Assembly: GCF_021556475.1 (NCBI RefSeq)
Contig: NZ_JAKGBZ010000012.1
Location: 1-64,000 of the forward strand
Source: Acidiphilium iwatense
GTDB lineage: Bacteria; Pseudomonadota; Alphaproteobacteria; Acetobacterales; Acetobacteraceae
Direction of reading: 5' to 3'
Length of the DNA stretch: 64,000 bases
In this document: positions 45,783 to 54,617 of the stretch, in pieces
How the letters are laid out: every line of letters begins with the position of its first letter
How positions within the stretch are numbered: position 1 is the stretch's first letter
Made by a program: the position numbers and the translations under genes
Notes under the pieces: generated by a model
Seen by the model: only the letters and a program-made list of their open reading frames with translations
Told to the model about the DNA's origin: nothing
Databases searched by the model: none

Positions 45783-46091
45783 TCAGGAGCCGGATTTATT
45801 GTCCTTCCTGGTCCGCGCCGCCTGTTTCGCGCTTGCCTGACTCTCCGTCCTGGGGCGTGACGCAGCGGCTTTGCCGCCGGTTTTTCCGCCCTTGCGCGAT
45901 GCGGCATGGCTTTCCGGCTTGCCGACGCCGGAGCCGCTTTTATTGCCGCCCCCGCTTTCCTTGTTGACCGTGGCCCAGGCCCGGCGTTCCGCTTCCGGCG
46001 CGGCGACGCCACGACTTTCGTAGCTCTCCTCGATATGGTCGGCCTTGCGTTTCTGTTTGTCGGTATAGGCGGATTTGTCGCCGCGCGGCAT
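45783..46091 (-). CDS. Small basic, Lys/Gly/Ser-rich protein
   Basis: 102 aa. The N-terminal half (RGDKSAYTDKQKRKADHIEE followed by SYESRGVAAPEAERRAWATVN) matches small proteins often labelled plasmid stabilisation protein; the C-terminus is a disordered KSGSGVGK / RKGGKTGGKAA stretch. Function unknown; stress or DNA association is a guess. AAGGAGG five bases before ATG 46091 is the best ribosome binding site in the area. Confidence 0.75.
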   Translation of the reverse strand: MPRGDKSAYTDKQKRKADHIEESYESRGVAAPEAERRAWATVNKESGGGNKSGSGVGKPESHAASRKGGKTGGKAAASRPRTESQASAKQAARTRKDNKSGS

Positions 46092-46269
46092 GGCATCCTC
46101 CTTGGATTGACTATCGCTTGATGATGGTCCGGGGCGGCGCGGATTGCCTTTCATTCGTTTGTCCCGCCGATGAACAATGGGCAATTTGCCTGGAACGGCC
46201 TTGAGAATGCCCGCCGCCGCCCAGAGATTCCCAAACCCGTGACCCCACGCCCTGACAAGGAGAATGACC

Positions 46270-46353
46270 ATGGCCATCGAGCGGCTCTGGAAAGCCAAAC
46301 CGGACATCTTCAACGTCCAGCCCAACCATCACATGCTGGGACTAAACACCTAG
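46270..46353 (+). pseudogene. 5' fragment of an unrecognised gene
   Basis: Twenty-seven codons (AIERLWKAKPDIFNVQ...) begin at ATG 46270 with a good AAGGAG site and end at TAG 46351. It runs straight into a PfpI fragment that lacks its own N-terminus. The ribosome binding site suggests it is the true start of a gene whose body was deleted. I do not recognise the family. Confidence 0.4.
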
Positions 46354-46363
46354 CCGATGCGAA

Positions 46364-46906
46364 ACCCAGGAGTTCGACGCGCTGATGCTGCCGGGCGGTG
46401 TCGCCAATCCCGATCAGTTGCGCACGCTGTCGAAGGCGGTCGCGTTCGTCGAGCATTTCGCGAAGCAGAGAAAGCCGATCGCGGTGGTTTGCCATGGTCC
46501 GTGGACATTGATCGAGGCCGACGCGGTGCGTGGCCGCACCATGACCTCCTGGCCGTCGCTGCAGACCGATCTGCGCAATGCCGGCGCCCATTGGGTCGAT
46601 CAGGCTACGGTATGCACACATCTCTTTGCGGCAAAGAATCAACCCGAAAAAATTTCGCCGAAGCCAGATTAAAGTACATGATCTGAAGTGCTCATAATAG
46701 AGAACACATAACGGGATCAAATCGGAATATCGGTTACAATCCGTTGATTTACATACATTTTATGAAATGTGTGAATCCCGTAGGTCGATCAGGAGGTGGT
46801 GACCGACGGCAACATGGTGTCGTCGCGCAAGCCGGACGATCTGCCGGCTTTCAACAAAGCCTTCATCGCCCTTCTGGAACAGTCGGGCGCGCGGCATGCG
46901 ACTTGA
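46364..46906 (+). pseudogene. PfpI/DJ-1-type intracellular protease, truncated and interrupted
   Basis: The first part (EFDALMLPGGVANPDQLRTL, AVVCHGPWTLIEADAV, with nucleophile Cys in VCHGP) is clear. The frame is broken at NAGAHWVDQ near 46603 and resumes at [20 protein letters not shown] at 46785, ending at TGA 46904. Between lies a 178-bp insertion flanked by an 11-bp direct repeat. The N-terminal 60 or so residues are missing, so the gene was already decayed or was deleted separately. Confidence 0.85.
46594..46793. mobile_element. MITE-like 178-bp insertion with 11-bp target duplication
   Basis: GGTCGATCAGG occurs at 46594-46604 and 46783-46793, on either side of an AT-rich insert. The insert ends carry inverted repeats: TACGGTATGCACACAT at 46606 and, read from the other end, TACGGGATTCACACAT from 46782, 14 of 16 identical. 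It encodes nothing. The 11-bp duplication suits IS4-group transposases. Confidence 0.75.
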
Positions 46907-47031
46907 GCGCGGTTGGAACAAAGGCCTGAAATCCATGAGATTTTCCGTTTTTATTGTCGAAGCCAAATGTTTCCGAAGCCTCGACTTGAAACGACTCTCC
47001 ACGATGTCACCCGCCGCATAGGTATTTCCGT

Positions 47032-47262
47032 TTGGTCAAAGGAGTGACGTGTGCCGCGATCGACGGCATCGCCGCCGAAGCGAAGGAGGTGATGAGCGAT
47101 ATCGCCGATCCGAGCGTGCTCGATGTCGGGATGGCCTCGTCCGCGCAGGCGGTCGAGCATTACGAGATCAGCCGGTACGGCACGCTGATCGCGCTGGCCA
47201 GGCGTTGGGCCACACCGACTGCGTGAGCCTGTTCCAGCAGACCCTGGAAGAGGAAAAAGCGG
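47032..47262 (+). pseudogene. YciE/YciF-type ferritin-like protein (DUF892), fragment
   Basis: KGVTCAAIDGIAAEAKEVMS and QAVEHYEISRYGTLIALA are conserved DUF892 blocks. A frameshift near 47205 moves the reading to HTDCVSLFQQTLEEEKAA. The N-terminal 60 residues and the last helix are missing; the sequence runs directly into the alcohol dehydrogenase fragment. A broken stress gene. Confidence 0.8.
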
Positions 47263-47266
47263 CCGG

Positions 47267-48238
47267 ATTCTGGGGCACGAAAACTTCGGCCGGGTGATCG
47301 AAATTGGCAGCGCGGTCGATCGGGTGAAGGTAGGCGACTGGGTATGCCTGCCGTTCAATATCGGTTGCGGGTTCTGCGAGAATTGCGAGCGCGGGCTGAC
47401 CGGCTTCTGCCTCACCTGCAATCCGGGAACCGCCGGCGCGGCCTATGGGTTTGCCGGCATGGGTCCGTACAGCGGCGGTCAGGCGGAGTTGCTGCGGGTG
47501 CCGTATGGCGATTTCAACTGTTTGGTGCTGCCGAAGGACACCGAGGAGAAACAGCTCGACTATGTGATGCTCAGCGATATCTGGCCGACCGGCTGGCACG
47601 CGACCGAGCTTTCCGGGCTGAAGCCGGGCGAGTCGATCGTGATCTATGGCGCCGGACCGGTCGGATTGATAGCAGCGTATTCGGCGATGGTCAAAGGCGC
47701 GTCGCAGGTGATGGTGGTCGACCGGCACCCCGATCGGCTGAAGCTTGTCGAGCAGATCGGCGCCATCCCGATCGATGATTCCGACGAGCAGGCCGTCGAG
47801 AAGGTTCTGCAGCAGACCAATGGCGCGGGGGCCGACCGGGGCTGCGAATGCGTCGGCTATCAGTGTCACGATCATCACGGGCGTGAATGCAATCACCTGA
47901 CGATGAACGCACTGGTGGAGTCGGTGCGCGCCAGCGGCGGGATCGGGGTGGTCGGCGTGTTCGTGCCGAGCGATCCGAAAGCGCCGACCAAGCTGGAACA
48001 GAGCGGCAAGATGGCGTTCGATTTCGGCAAGTTCTGGTTCAAGGGCCAGAAGCTCGGCACCGGACAGGCCAACGTGAAAGCCTATAATCGCTATCTGGCC
48101 CGATCGATCGAGCGGAATCGGGCCAAGCCGTCATTCCTGATCTCGCACGAATTGCCGTTGAGCGAGGCGCCGACCGCCTACAAGCATTTCGACAACCGCG
48201 ATGACGGCTGGACCAAGGTGGTTCTCAGAGCGGCGTGA
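47267..48238 (+). pseudogene. Zn-dependent dehydrogenase (glutathione-independent formaldehyde dehydrogenase type), N-terminally truncated
   Basis: About 323 codons remain of a protein of some 385. Structural zinc cysteines are present in CGFCENCERGLTGFC, and the NAD motif is IYGAGPVGLIAAYSAM near 47640. The first 65 residues, including the catalytic-zinc Cys, are missing; homology starts at ILGHENFG, right at the junction with the DUF892 fragment. An open frame from GTG 47294 exists, but the product could not be a normal enzyme. Confidence 0.85.
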
Positions 48239-48317
48239 TCTACGATCCATCCCCTCCTGCCGCCGGTGAGTTCGTACCTCGCCGGCGGTACCTCATCTTT
48301 GTCCGAAGGAGCGGGGA

Positions 48318-48358
48318 TGTCATATGACAAGCGTGATCGACTGAAAGTCAATCACGCT
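48318..48358 (-). terminator. Palindrome and 13-bp hairpin after the NUDIX gene
   Basis: AGCGTGATCGACT and AGTCAATCACGCT pair with one mismatch around a 3-nt loop (48330-48358), immediately after the NUDIX stop. Next to it TGTCATATGACA (48318-48329) is a perfect palindrome. The hairpin is a likely terminator; the palindrome may be a separate protein site. Confidence 0.55.
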
Positions 48359-48982
48359 CTATGACTCACGCCAGCGCTGCTCGCGCAGCACGGGCACCGG
48401 CCCCAGGGCGATCCGTTCCGTCGCGCCGAGCGCCAGCCATTGCCGCGCATGCCCGAGCACGGCACGCGTTACGAAGGCAAGATCGAGTTCGAGCGCCTCC
48501 TCGATCCCGTAATAGCGGAGTTCTTTGAGTTCGCCCGAGCCGGCGATCGTGCCGGTGACACGAATTGCCGGAACGGTGAAGAAAAACGCATCGAACCGCA
48601 CCGGCGAGGCGGGCGGCGTGATCGCGCGATAGATATAGTCGAGCGCGTCCAGACGGGGCGGCACGCCCAGGGAAAGCCCCGTCTCCTCATGCAGTTCACG
48701 CGTACCCGCGATTGCGAGCGCCCTGGCGAGTCCCGCGCCAACATGCAACCGAAGGCGGTCGAATACATGTGGAGAAAGCTCGCTCTCCGCCGGAGCGGAC
48801 GTGTCGCCGGGATCGACAGCGCCTCCGGGAAACACGAGCCGATTCGGCATGAAGCGGTGGTTTGCGCTCCGCCTTCCCATCAGAACCTCCGCGCCGGCCG
48901 CACCGCCGCGCAACACGAGCAGGCTCGCGGCGGAACGAGGCGTGACGGGCGCGATTCCGGCGGTATGGTGGGCAATGGTCAC
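48359..48982 (-). CDS. NUDIX hydrolase
   Basis: 207 aa. The Nudix box reads GTRELHEETGLSLG (near residues 93-106), with the REx2EE core; NRLVFPGGAVDPGD precedes it. It resembles the CoA-pyrophosphatase-like/NUDT7-8-19 alphaproteobacterial group (RSAASLLVLRGG, ANHRFMPNRLVFPGG, HARQWLALGATERIALG). It hydrolyses a nucleoside diphosphate linked to another moiety; substrate unknown. Separate from the operon upstream. Confidence 0.9.
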   Translation of the reverse strand: MTIAHHTAGIAPVTPRSAASLLVLRGGAAGAEVLMGRRSANHRFMPNRLVFPGGAVDPGDTSAPAESELSPHVFDRLRLHVGAGLARALAIAGTRELHEETGLSLGVPPRLDALDYIYRAITPPASPVRFDAFFFTVPAIRVTGTIAGSGELKELRYYGIEEALELDLAFVTRAVLGHARQWLALGATERIALGPVPVLREQRWRES

Positions 48983-49012
48983 GACTGAATCCGGTTCGTT
49001 CCGGTTGCCGCT

Positions 49013-50515
49013 TCACATGGACCGCAGGCTGACCGGTGCCGCCTGACGCGCGGGCAATTCAACTTCGCCGAACAGCGAGCGAACCCGCCGCGCTTCAGTG
49101 TCCGCATGGGGAAACAAATAGGCACAGGCGAGATAGATGGCGAGATTTGCCAGCAGCGCAACGAACCCCGATGTCACGCCCCAGAGCGGTCCGATGAATT
49201 CGGGATATTGCAGCGTGAGAGCGACCGCGAGAACGAACCCGACGATCGTACCCGCATAGGCACCCTGCCTATTCCCCCTCATCCAGAAAATGCCGAGGAA
49301 TTGCGGAACGGCGAGCTGGATGATCCCCTGGTAGCCGATCACCGCGACATTGAAGAGCTGGGGCAGTTTCAGCGTCGCGATCCACGCTCCGAGCAGCGTG
49401 ATCGCGATCATGCTGATCTTCGCGATCACCACTTTCGATGTCTCGCTAAGCTCGACGTAGTTGCCGAAAATGTCATTGGCGACCTGCGCGCCGGTGGATT
49501 GGATGTTGCCGTCGATATTGCCCATGGTCGATGCAAGGATGACGATTCCAGCAACCGAGAGCAGAACCAGACCGCCGGCTTGCTGATTCACGATGAACCA
49601 GATCGCATCGGGCGATTTGGTGACGGCGGGAAGATTTGCCGCAAGCATCGAGAGAACGATCAGCGCGCCGGCGAAGAAGAAGGAGATCGGCGCGGCGATG
49701 GCTGCCGCTTTCTTCATCGCATCGACGCTGTTGGCGGTGAACAGCCGAACGAAAATGCCGGGCCAGCACCAGCCCCCGAGCGCGCCGGTGAAGATCAGCG
49801 CAAAGAGATAGAGCGGCCCCTGTTTCGAGTGCTCGCCGGGAATTTCGAAAAGTCCCGCGTGAAGAGCGGCGAAGGAGGTGCCTTGCGAGAGCAGCAGCCA
49901 GCCGATCAATCCAAGGATCAGCAGCGTTCCGCCGATATAGGATACGACACCCTGCACCATGTCCGAGATAACGACGCCGCGCATGCCCATCTGCACGGTC
50001 CAGAATTGGCGGACGACGATCAGCACCACACCGAGAATGACGGCCACGGTGAAATCGATCCTCTTCAGCGCCATATAGTAGAACAGCATGCCCAGTGCCT
50101 TCATTCCAAGAATGATCCAGGGAAACTGGGAAACGATGCCGATGACGCCGATCAACAGGCGAATGTTCTTCGTCCCGTATCGGAGTGCGAAGAGGTCGGG
50201 TTGCGTGTATAGATTGAAACGCTTGCCCCAGAGCCAGACCCGGTTCGAGATCGCATACATCGCAACGATCGTGAGCAGGCTGTAGAGCAGAAGATAGAAG
50301 CTCAGCACGCCGGCCTGGACCGCAAGACCGCCGAAAGCGATGAAGATCGCGCCTGGATACCACGTGTTGAGAAACGACATCGACTGAAAGAACGCGCCGA
50401 AGGAACGGCCGCCGACCGCATACTCCGCGAAATTTTTGTCCTTCCTGTAGGAGAGCTGAAGGTAGATCACCACGACGGCGAAAAATGCCGCAAGGCCACC
50501 AAAGGTCACCAGCAT
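49013..50515 (-). CDS. Sodium:solute symporter (SSS family)
   Basis: 500 aa with about thirteen helices: NFAEYAVGGRSFGAFFQSMS near residues 28-47 (the SSS helix-1 region), TQPDLFALRYG near 104, ASTMGNIDGNIQSTGAQVANDIF near 325 (Na-binding helix 8). It imports an organic solute with sodium. A DUF3311-like small membrane protein and an M20 peptidase lie upstream on the same strand, so it may import a peptide or N-acyl amino acid that the peptidase cleaves. Confidence 0.92.
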   Translation of the reverse strand: MLVTFGGLAAFFAVVVIYLQLSYRKDKNFAEYAVGGRSFGAFFQSMSFLNTWYPGAIFIAFGGLAVQAGVLSFYLLLYSLLTIVAMYAISNRVWLWGKRFNLYTQPDLFALRYGTKNIRLLIGVIGIVSQFPWIILGMKALGMLFYYMALKRIDFTVAVILGVVLIVVRQFWTVQMGMRGVVISDMVQGVVSYIGGTLLILGLIGWLLLSQGTSFAALHAGLFEIPGEHSKQGPLYLFALIFTGALGGWCWPGIFVRLFTANSVDAMKKAAAIAAPISFFFAGALIVLSMLAANLPAVTKSPDAIWFIVNQQAGGLVLLSVAGIVILASTMGNIDGNIQSTGAQVANDIFGNYVELSETSKVVIAKISMIAITLLGAWIATLKLPQLFNVAVIGYQGIIQLAVPQFLGIFWMRGNRQGAYAGTIVGFVLAVALTLQYPEFIGPLWGVTSGFVALLANLAIYLACAYLFPHADTEARRVRSLFGEVELPARQAAPVSLRSM

Positions 50516-50558
50516 CGGGACATTTCCTTTTTCAATTCCTTCTGCGTCCGATGGATTT

Positions 50559-50774
50559 TCACGCGCTCATCCGATACGCGGCGAGGATGCTCAATGTCAC
50601 GAACAACCCGGCGAATAGAAAATATCCGACCGAAAGCGGCAGATTGGGCAGAGGACCGCGACCGCTGAAGGCAAGGTAGATCGGCGGAAAGCAGCAGACG
50701 ATGAAATCGAATGCAAACCAGATCTTGATCGCGGTGGGCAGCGACCGTCTCAGCTCGGCTTCTTCCTCGATCAT
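50559..50774 (-). CDS. Small membrane protein, DUF3311-like
   Basis: About 71 aa with two membrane helices (WFAFDFIVCCFPPIYLAF and GYFLFAGLFVTLSILAAY). DUF3311 proteins of this size commonly stand directly before an SSS symporter, as here, and may be its accessory subunit. ATG 50774 is behind GAGG; ATG 50786 is an alternative. Between the peptidase and the symporter on the same strand. Confidence 0.7.
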   Translation of the reverse strand: MIEEEAELRRSLPTAIKIWFAFDFIVCCFPPIYLAFSGRGPLPNLPLSVGYFLFAGLFVTLSILAAYRMSA

Positions 50775-50821
50775 CCTGATCCTCATGTCGTTGACGTTCT
50801 GGGAAAAGTGGGGCGGAATAA

Positions 50822-52114
50822 CTAACGCGATTCGGCGGATTCGAGACCGCACCATTCGGCGATGAAGAGAGCCATCGTCTTGGTGATCCGTTCGACGGAA
50901 GGCAGGCTGACGCTTTCGTCGGCCGCATGGATGCTGCGTGCGATCGGCCCGTAGCAGAGTGCCGGAACCTGATCGTAAAGCGCATAGACGCGCGTATCGA
51001 GGTAGCCGGCCGTCATGAAACTCTCGAGCGGTTTGCCGATGACCGTTTCATGCGCGCGGTCCAGAACCGCCTCGGCCTCCGATCCGGGCTGGAGAACATA
51101 GCCTTCGGAATAGAACCCGCCGAATGTCACCCGCGGCGGATTATTGGCCAGGAACCGATCAGAGCGCGCGAAATCGGCAACGCATTCGGCGATCTCGCGG
51201 GCGGCTTCCGCTGCGGTGATGCCGGGATAGATCGAGATGCGGCAACTGATCCGGCACCAGCTCGGCACCGACGAAGCCCAATCCCCGCCTTGGATTTTTC
51301 CGAGATTCAGGTTGATCGGATGGGGCTCATTCTCGAAATGAGGCCGTCCGGTTTTTTGGGCGTTCCAATCCGCTTCGATCGCCCGAAGCGCCGCCACGAC
51401 GCGATAGGCTGCGTCGATCGCGTTGGTACCGTCGGACATTTCCCGCACATGCGCGGGCACGCCGCGGACTTCGACATCGAACCACAGAACACCGACATTC
51501 GCGCGGACGAGTTTTTCGTCCTCCGGTTCGGGAATCAGAACCGCATCGGCCTTGTATCCGCGAAGATGGGTCATCAAGGCGCCGTTGCCGGTCGATTCCT
51601 CTTCGACGACGGATTGCACGTAAACCGTTGCCGCGGGCTGAAGCCCTGCCCGGCGCAGAGCATCGAGCGCAAAGATATTCGCTGCGTGTCCGGCTTTCAT
51701 GTCGCCGCTCCCGCGGCCAAACAACCAATCGCCCTCGATAACCGGGTCAAACGGTGGAGTGCGCCACATGTCCGATGGGCCGGTGGGGACGACATCGACA
51801 TGGGCTTGGAGGATCAGGGACCGTCCGGTCTCCCGGCGGGGACGATGAATGCCGACGACGATCGGCGCGGTGGAATGCTGGTCCGAGAACGGCGCACCGC
51901 CGACATGCCGCCCAATCGCATCGGGCTCCATCGCGAACCGATCCATCGCATAGCCTCGGTCCCGCAGCGCGCCAAAGACGAAATCCTGGATCGTGTGCTC
52001 ATTGCCGCGCGTCGAGGGGAAACGGATGAGCGATTTGGTGAATTCAATCTGCTCCGCAAACCCGGCATCGACCGAAGCGACGATGTGTCTCGCGAGTTCC
52101 CGATCCAATGCCAT
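50822..52114 (-). CDS. M20-family metallopeptidase (ArgE/DapE type)
   Basis: 430 aa. Metal site 1 in LILQAHVDVVPTG, metal bridge in FGRGSGDMKAGHAAN, catalytic Glu pair in VVEEESTGNGAL. It removes an acyl or amino group from an N-acylated amino acid or dipeptide using two zincs. The open frame reaches 52222, but ATG 52114 gives the family start. Operon: peptidase, small membrane protein, symporter. Divergent from IclR. Confidence 0.9.
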   Translation of the reverse strand: MALDRELARHIVASVDAGFAEQIEFTKSLIRFPSTRGNEHTIQDFVFGALRDRGYAMDRFAMEPDAIGRHVGGAPFSDQHSTAPIVVGIHRPRRETGRSLILQAHVDVVPTGPSDMWRTPPFDPVIEGDWLFGRGSGDMKAGHAANIFALDALRRAGLQPAATVYVQSVVEEESTGNGALMTHLRGYKADAVLIPEPEDEKLVRANVGVLWFDVEVRGVPAHVREMSDGTNAIDAAYRVVAALRAIEADWNAQKTGRPHFENEPHPINLNLGKIQGGDWASSVPSWCRISCRISIYPGITAAEAAREIAECVADFARSDRFLANNPPRVTFGGFYSEGYVLQPGSEAEAVLDRAHETVIGKPLESFMTAGYLDTRVYALYDQVPALCYGPIARSIHAADESVSLPSVERITKTMALFIAEWCGLESAESR

Positions 52115-52216
52115 TCCAAACGATCCCTCATTCTCGGCGTTCACGGCTAGAACGCTTCGCCCGACCTGCTTTTGGCTCGGCTGTTGATCGGAACCATAAG
52201 GAGTGCCGCAAAGATA

Positions 52217-52252
52217 TGTCAACTAATAATATGTTGTGTCAATAGATGACAC
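52217..52252. promoter_or_regulatory. Candidate IclR operator
   Basis: GTGTCA-ATAGA-TGACAC (52236-52252) is a perfect 6-bp inverted repeat, and TGTCAACTA (52217-52225) with TAGATGACA (52243-52251) gives a wider symmetry with one mismatch. It lies in the 154-bp divergent promoter between the peptidase and IclR genes. Confidence 0.5.
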
Positions 52253-52268
52253 GATATATAATCGAAGC

Positions 52269-53051
52269 ATGAAAAACTCCGACCAGACGAAGCCGAACGT
52301 GCCACTCGTCCGAGCGGTGGAGCGGGCGATTCGCCTGTTGCGCGCCTTCAGTCCGGCGAAGCCGCGCCTGACGCTGAGCGAACTCGCCCGGTTGACTGAC
52401 CTGGATAAGGGAACCGCCCGGCGTCTTCTGCAGACTTTGACTTTGAACGGTCTCGTTGAGCACGACGGGGAAACGCTGCGCTATGCATTGTCGGCGGCGG
52501 TGCTCGAACTCGGCGCCGCGGTCGAGACCGGGCGGGAACTCCGCAACGTCGCGGCACCGCAACTCGCCAGGGTCGCGACGAACACCGGCTGCACCACGTT
52601 TCTCTGGGTTTATCGCGAAGGAATGGCGCTTTGCATCGAGCGCGTGCGATCCGGCGATTTCAGCATCGATGTCGCCTGGACCAATGTCGGCAGCAGGACG
52701 ACGCTGAATTGCGGTGCCGGCCCGCGCGCGCTTCTGGCCTTCATCTCGCCGGAGGAGCGGCGAGATGCGCTATCGGGCGATCTCACGAAGCGGACGCCGC
52801 TCAGTCAGGTCGATCCGGAGATTCTCACGGCCGAATCCGAGCGTATTCGCGGTCAGGGCTGGGAGCTCGCCATCGACGATTTCGTGCTCGGGCTCGCGGG
52901 ACTCGGGGTACCGGTTTTCGACCGCGATGGTCAATTGCTAGGCACGATCAGCATTACCACCCTGACGCCCCGTCTCGCCGGTGCGGAAGAATCGAGATGC
53001 CTTGAGCTTCTCGTTGCCGCCGCGAAGGAAATCGGCGCCGTCATGCGGTGA
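52269..53051 (+). CDS. IclR-family transcriptional regulator
   Basis: 260 aa. Winged helix: LVRAVERAIRLLRAFSPAKP, then LTLSELARLTDLDKGTARRLLQTL near residues 35-58. C-terminal effector domain with CIERV, LLAFISPEERRDAL and GVPVFDRDGQLLGTISI. It presumably controls the divergent peptidase/symporter operon. ATG 52269 is preferred; a GTG at 52236 falls inside the palindrome. Confidence 0.93.
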   Translation: MKNSDQTKPNVPLVRAVERAIRLLRAFSPAKPRLTLSELARLTDLDKGTARRLLQTLTLNGLVEHDGETLRYALSAAVLELGAAVETGRELRNVAAPQLARVATNTGCTTFLWVYREGMALCIERVRSGDFSIDVAWTNVGSRTTLNCGAGPRALLAFISPEERRDALSGDLTKRTPLSQVDPEILTAESERIRGQGWELAIDDFVLGLAGLGVPVFDRDGQLLGTISITTLTPRLAGAEESRCLELLVAAAKEIGAVMR

Positions 53052-53429
53052 ACCGGCGATTGCTGGTCGGGTCGGGATTTCGGGCGTGATACGGAGACCC
53101 GCCCGGATGTAATCGGGGCAAAACCTGGGGAAGCGGCGATATTTGGCTTGCGCCGACGCGGCTGCGTACGATTCAGTGATTTCATGTCACCGCCCGCCGA
53201 TCTGTCCGACCTATCCCGTGCCGAACTGGAAGCATTGCTGGTGGAACTGCTGGGCGATGTGTCTGAGCTGAAGTGGGGTTGTGGCGGCGCAGCGTGACCA
53301 GATCACACGGTTGAAGGGCCTGAAAGGCCGTCCGTGGATCAAGCCGGGCGGCACGGCTCGTTCGATCCTTTTTCAAAGCACCAATTGTCGCCTATATTAC
53401 CGACTGATGAGTAAAATAATCGAGTGGGA
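53052..53429 (+). pseudogene. Gene-poor gap with a transposase N-terminal fragment (53184-53364)
   Basis: From ATG 53184, [20 protein letters not shown] is followed, after a frameshift near 53275, by [23 protein letters not shown]. This is the N-terminal leucine-zipper-like region of IS66-related transposases. The rest of the element is gone. The remaining bases show nothing coding. Confidence 0.6.
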
Positions 53430-54617
53430 ATGAAACACATGACAAAACGAAAGCCGGGACGCCTGTTCTTCGCCAATCCGGGACCGACCAACATCCCCGA
53501 TTCCGTGCTGCGCGCGATGAATCAAGCGACCGTCGATTTCATGGCCGATGATTTTCTGGACGTCTATGATGCCGCCATCGCCGGCCTGAAGCGCCTGCTG
53601 TTCACCGCGGGCGAGGTGTTCATCTACACCGCGAGCGGCCACGGCGCCTGGGAAGCGACGCTGCAAAACCTCTTCTGCTCGGGCGACCGTATTTTGATGC
53701 CCGATTGCGGCTATTTCTCCCGGACCTGGGGGGCGATGGCCAAGAATCTCGACCTTGCCGTCGAAATGCCGGAAACCGACTGGCGACGTGGTCCCGACAT
53801 CGCGGCGATCGCCGATCGCCTCGCCGCCGACAAATCCCATGCAATCAAGGCCGTTTGCATCGTCCATAACGAAACCTCGACCGGCGTTAGTCTGCCGCTT
53901 CCCGAAATCCGCGCCGCGATCGATGCGGCGAATCATCCTGCCTTGTTCCTCGTCGATTCCATCTCCTCGTTCGGCTCGCTGGAATTCCGCATGGCGGATT
54001 GGGGAATCGACGCCGTGGTCGGTGGCAGCCAGAAAGGCCTGATGCTGCCGGCGGGTCTGGCATTCACCGCGGTCGGCGAAAAAGCCCTGCAAGCGCATGG
54101 CCGCGCGACCCTCCCGCGCTTTTATTTCGACTGGACGAAAATGCGCGCCCGCCGGCATCGCAGCTTCACCGGCACCGTGCCGATCGCTCCGTTCTATGGC
54201 ATGCGCGAGGCGGTGCGGCTGATCGAAGCGGAAGGGATCGAACAGGTCTGGCGCCGCCATCATCGTCTTGCGGAAGCCACACGCCGGGCCGTGTCGGTCT
54301 GGAGCGGCAATGAAGGCGTCGCTTTCTTCTGCGCCGATCCGAAGCGCCGGTCGGATTCAGTGACCGCGGTGAAAATGCCCGATGGCCACGATGCCGAAGC
54401 GGTGCGCGCGATCGCCTATGATCGTTTCAACGTCTCGCTCGGCAGCGGGCTCGATCCGCTCGGCGGCAAGGTTTTTCGCATCGGTCATATGGGCGATCTC
54501 AACGAGCCGATGCTGCTCGGCACGCTCGGCGTGGTGGAAATGTCGCTTCGCCTCGCCGATATTCCCCATGCAAGCGGCGGGGTGGATTCGGCGATCGACT
54601 ACCTCGCCACCGCCTGA
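53430..54617 (+). CDS. Class V aminotransferase (alanine/serine-glyoxylate type)
   Basis: 395 aa PLP enzyme. NPGPTNIP at residues 17-24, the PLP lysine is Lys202 in VVGGSQKGLMLPAGL, Asp176 in LFLVDSISSFG, and SFTGTVPIAPFYGMREA. These fit the SGAT/AGAT branch (fold type I), which also includes pyridoxamine- and (S)-ureidoglycine-glyoxylate aminotransferases. Transfers an amino group to glyoxylate. The last 19 bp overlap the end of the convergent NCS1 gene. Confidence 0.9.
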   Translation: MKHMTKRKPGRLFFANPGPTNIPDSVLRAMNQATVDFMADDFLDVYDAAIAGLKRLLFTAGEVFIYTASGHGAWEATLQNLFCSGDRILMPDCGYFSRTWGAMAKNLDLAVEMPETDWRRGPDIAAIADRLAADKSHAIKAVCIVHNETSTGVSLPLPEIRAAIDAANHPALFLVDSISSFGSLEFRMADWGIDAVVGGSQKGLMLPAGLAFTAVGEKALQAHGRATLPRFYFDWTKMRARRHRSFTGTVPIAPFYGMREAVRLIEAEGIEQVWRRHHRLAEATRRAVSVWSGNEGVAFFCADPKRRSDSVTAVKMPDGHDAEAVRAIAYDRFNVSLGSGLDPLGGKVFRIGHMGDLNEPMLLGTLGVVEMSLRLADIPHASGGVDSAIDYLATA

